From Maricaulis sp947259345 (GTDB lineage Bacteria > Pseudomonadota > Alphaproteobacteria > Caulobacterales > Maricaulaceae), in contig OZ244254.1 of the NCBI GenBank assembly GCA_965217205.1, positions 2,852,001 through 2,916,000 on the forward strand: a DNA stretch of 64,000 nucleotides. The letters run 5' to 3'. This document shows positions 62,112-64,000 of the stretch, piece after piece. The stretch's first letter is position 1. The number at the start of each line of letters is the position of its first letter. Below the pieces are notes generated by a model. That model saw only the letters and a program-made list of their open reading frames with translations. It ran no database searches and had not been told where the DNA came from. Made by a program: the position numbers and the translations under genes.

Positions 62112-64000
62112 CTCCTCACAACAAGCCGCAGGTTTGGCGGGCTTGCTACATCGCATTGCTGGAGGGCGCCTTCTTGCGGCTCTAGCATTTGCGTTCGTCC
62201 TCATCGGCGGAATCGTCACATTTCGGACAATGCCAGTAGACGCGTTTCCGGATGTAACACCCACGCTCGTGCAGGTGTTCACAGAAACTGAAGGTCTCGC
62301 TCCGGAAGAAGTCGAGCGATACGTCACGTTTCCCGTAGAAACGTCCATGAACGGGCTGCCTCGGCTTCGCGAGGTGCGGTCGACGTCAAACTTTGGTTTG
62401 TCTGTCGTCAACATCTACTTCGAAGATGGCGTTGATATCTATTGGGCGAGGCAACTCGTTGGTGAACGGCTACAACAAGCCAGAGAAGAAATTCCCGAAG
62501 GATTTGGTGATCCCGGAATGGGGCCCATCACCACTGGGCTCGGGCAAATTCTATTCTATTTCTTGCAGACTACAGATGAAAATCTCGACGGTGTTCAGCT
62601 GCGGACATTGCAAGATTGGCAGGTCAAATTCGACCTTCAAACGGTACGCGGTGTGACGGAAGTTTTGTCACTCGGTGGATTTGAGCAGCAGTATCAAATC
62701 AACGTTCGCCCGGACGCTTTGCTTCGATACCAATTAGCGATCGAAGACATTGTCGCGGCGGTTGAAGCCAATAACGCCAACGCGGGCGCGCAGTTTCTCA
62801 TCGAGAACAGCGAGCAATACACCGTGCGTGCAGTAGGCTTGGCTCAGGGAATTCACGACCTCTCCGACATTATCGTGAAGGTCGAGGACGGCGTGCCAGT
62901 TCGTGTTCGCGATATCGCGAACATCGAAATTGGGGGCGCCCCTCGACAAGGCATGGCCACCATGGACGGGGAAGGCGAAGTCGTTGCCGGCCTCGTGCTG
63001 AAACTGCTCGGCGCAAACACGAATGAAGTGATCGCGCGCGTTCACGATCGGATGGAACGGATCAATGCGTCTCTCCCGCCCGGCGTGACGGCTGTTCCCT
63101 ATTATGATCAGTCCGAGTTGGTTGGCGCTGCGGTTCGCACGATGACCACAGCTTTGTGGCAGGGTGCGCTACTCGTAGCTGTGATCCTATTCCTCTTCCT
63201 TCGAGGCTGGCGCCCAAGCTTGATCGTTGTGGCTTCGATCCCATTTTCGGTGGGTTTCGCATTGCTCTCGATGCAGTTTTTCGGCGTTTCTGCAAACCTC
63301 ATGTCCCTAGGCGGTATCGCCATCGCCATTGGGATGATGGTGGATGGCGCGGTCGTCATTGTAGAAAACGCGAACCGCATATTAAACGCGTCAACCGAGG
63401 GCGAGGACAAGCGTGCGCTTATCGCGAACGCGTGTGCGGAAGTGCTGCAACCGCTCGTTTTCGCAATCTTGATTGTGGTCGTTGTGTTTGTGCCGATCCT
63501 GACGCTTGAGGGCGTCGAAGGAAAAATGTTCCGACCACTGGCGTTTTCGGTCGTCTTCGCTATGGCAGGGTCGTTGGTTTTCGCTGTGCTACTAGCACCT
63601 GCGGCGTCGATGCTCGGGTTGAAGATCGGCAACAAGTCTTCAGGTTCTGATGAACCCGACTTCTACGAACAGCGGTTTGCGCCACTTGTGCGTTTTTTCG
63701 TTCTTAAGCGATGGGCAGCGCTCGTTCTTGCGGCCGCAATGCTCATGGTCGGCGGGGCTATTTTCCCGCGTCTGGGCTCTGAGTTCACGCCTCGGATGAA
63801 TGAAGGCGATTTGCTCGTTCGATTGACAATGGCTCCGTCGATTTCACTGCCGGAAGCTCGGTCAACCGTCACTCGTTTCGAGCAACAATTGCTCTCTAAC
63901 TTCCCCGAAGTTGAGCGTATCGTAACGCGTATCGGACGCGGAGAGGTTGGTGCGCATGCTGACCCCGTCAACAGCGCAGAGGCATTCGTGGCTCTCGCCC
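62095..64000 (+). CDS. Heavy-metal RND efflux pump, copy 2 (3' end outside window)
   Basis: The first 635 codons of the same pump as 40247-43387, without any difference seen. The TM4 segment AIGMMVDGAVVIVEN is included. The frame is open to the window end. Confidence 0.93.
   Translation, partial: MDTRTNSSQQAAGLAGLLHRIAGGRLLAALAFAFVLIGGIVTFRTMPVDAFPDVTPTLVQVFTETEGLAPEEVERYVTFPVETSMNGLPRLREVRSTSNFGLSVVNIYFEDGVDIYWARQLVGERLQQAREEIPEGFGDPGMGPITTGLGQILFYFLQTTDENLDGVQLRTLQDWQVKFDLQTVRGVTEVLSLGGFEQQYQINVRPDALLRYQLAIEDIVAAVEANNANAGAQFLIENSEQYTVRAVGLAQGIHDLSDIIVKVEDGVPVRVRDIANIEIGGAPRQGMATMDGEGEVVAGLVLKLLGANTNEVIARVHDRMERINASLPPGVTAVPYYDQSELVGAAVRTMTTALWQGALLVAVILFLFLRGWRPSLIVVASIPFSVGFALLSMQFFGVSANLMSLGGIAIAIGMMVDGAVVIVENANRILNASTEGEDKRALIANACAEVLQPLVFAILIVVVVFVPILTLEGVEGKMFRPLAFSVVFAMAGSLVFAVLLAPAASMLGLKIGNKSSGSDEPDFYEQRFAPLVRFFVLKRWAALVLAAAMLMVGGAIFPRLGSEFTPRMNEGDLLVRLTMAPSISLPEARSTVTRFEQQLLSNFPEVERIVTRIGRGEVGAHADPVNSAEAFVALA

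Larger units (their letters stand above)
58904..64000 (+). repeat. Long direct repeat, copy 2 (efflux operon, runs off window)
   Basis: Partner of 37056-42152 at a constant offset of 21848. The last difference I see is at 59946 (38098 in copy 1). It starts at the base after the IS end. Confidence 0.95.

Overview
The window looks like part of an alphaproteobacterial conjugative plasmid or integrative conjugative element. It is GC-rich, and its F-type transfer genes are closest in style to those of the Hyphomonadaceae/Maricaulales or sphingomonad groups; this assignment is inference from protein style only. No rRNA, tRNA or CRISPR array was seen.

Layout. (1) 1-4278: maintenance genes. These are a ParA ATPase cut by the window edge, a small AT-hook partner, a convergent large ParB-like protein, an unknown gene and a small HTH-like regulator. 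(2) 4279-4886: a non-coding control region with three CCAAAATGG sites, two of them inside short palindromes. (3) 4887-34224: a nearly complete F-type mating-pair-formation operon in the order traA-L-E-(two unknowns)-K-B-dsbC-traV-C-(unknown)-trbI-S26 peptidase-DUF2726-traW-U-trbC-(Cys/His-rich protein, double-HTH protein, lipoprotein)-traN-F-H-G. Relaxase and coupling-protein genes are not in the window. traN is enormous (3449 codons against about 600 in F). It carries two families of cysteine-rich tandem modules, a lectin-like insertion and an RTX-like calcium-binding block. (4) 34202-37053: small accessory genes, ending in a PAPS-reductase-family gene whose N-terminus is missing or replaced. 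(5) 37056-43387: a heavy-metal RND efflux operon (His-rich leader protein, CzcC-, CzcB- and CzcA-like). (6) 43669-58903: a 12.7-kb cargo bounded by two 1271-bp inverted copies of one IS3-family element. Both cargo-edge genes are truncated. (7) 58904-64000: a second copy of the efflux operon, running off the window.

How the parts fit together. The tra genes build an extracellular pilus and a mating bridge. The many cysteines of TraN, TraU and TraH match the presence of two CXXC thioredoxin-fold proteins (DsbC-like and TraF). In the cargo, a GntR/FCD regulator sits with a TonB-dependent receptor, an M28-like protein, a serine hydrolase and a type-B carboxylesterase. A shared palindrome (ATTATCGATAAT) lies upstream of the receptor and between the regulator and the hydrolase, which suggests an inducible uptake-and-hydrolysis regulon. 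The rest of the cargo is rich in phosphoesterase-type genes. The two efflux operons differ by several dozen substitutions over their first 1.04 kb and then appear identical to the window end, a mosaic that suggests gene conversion or recent recombination.
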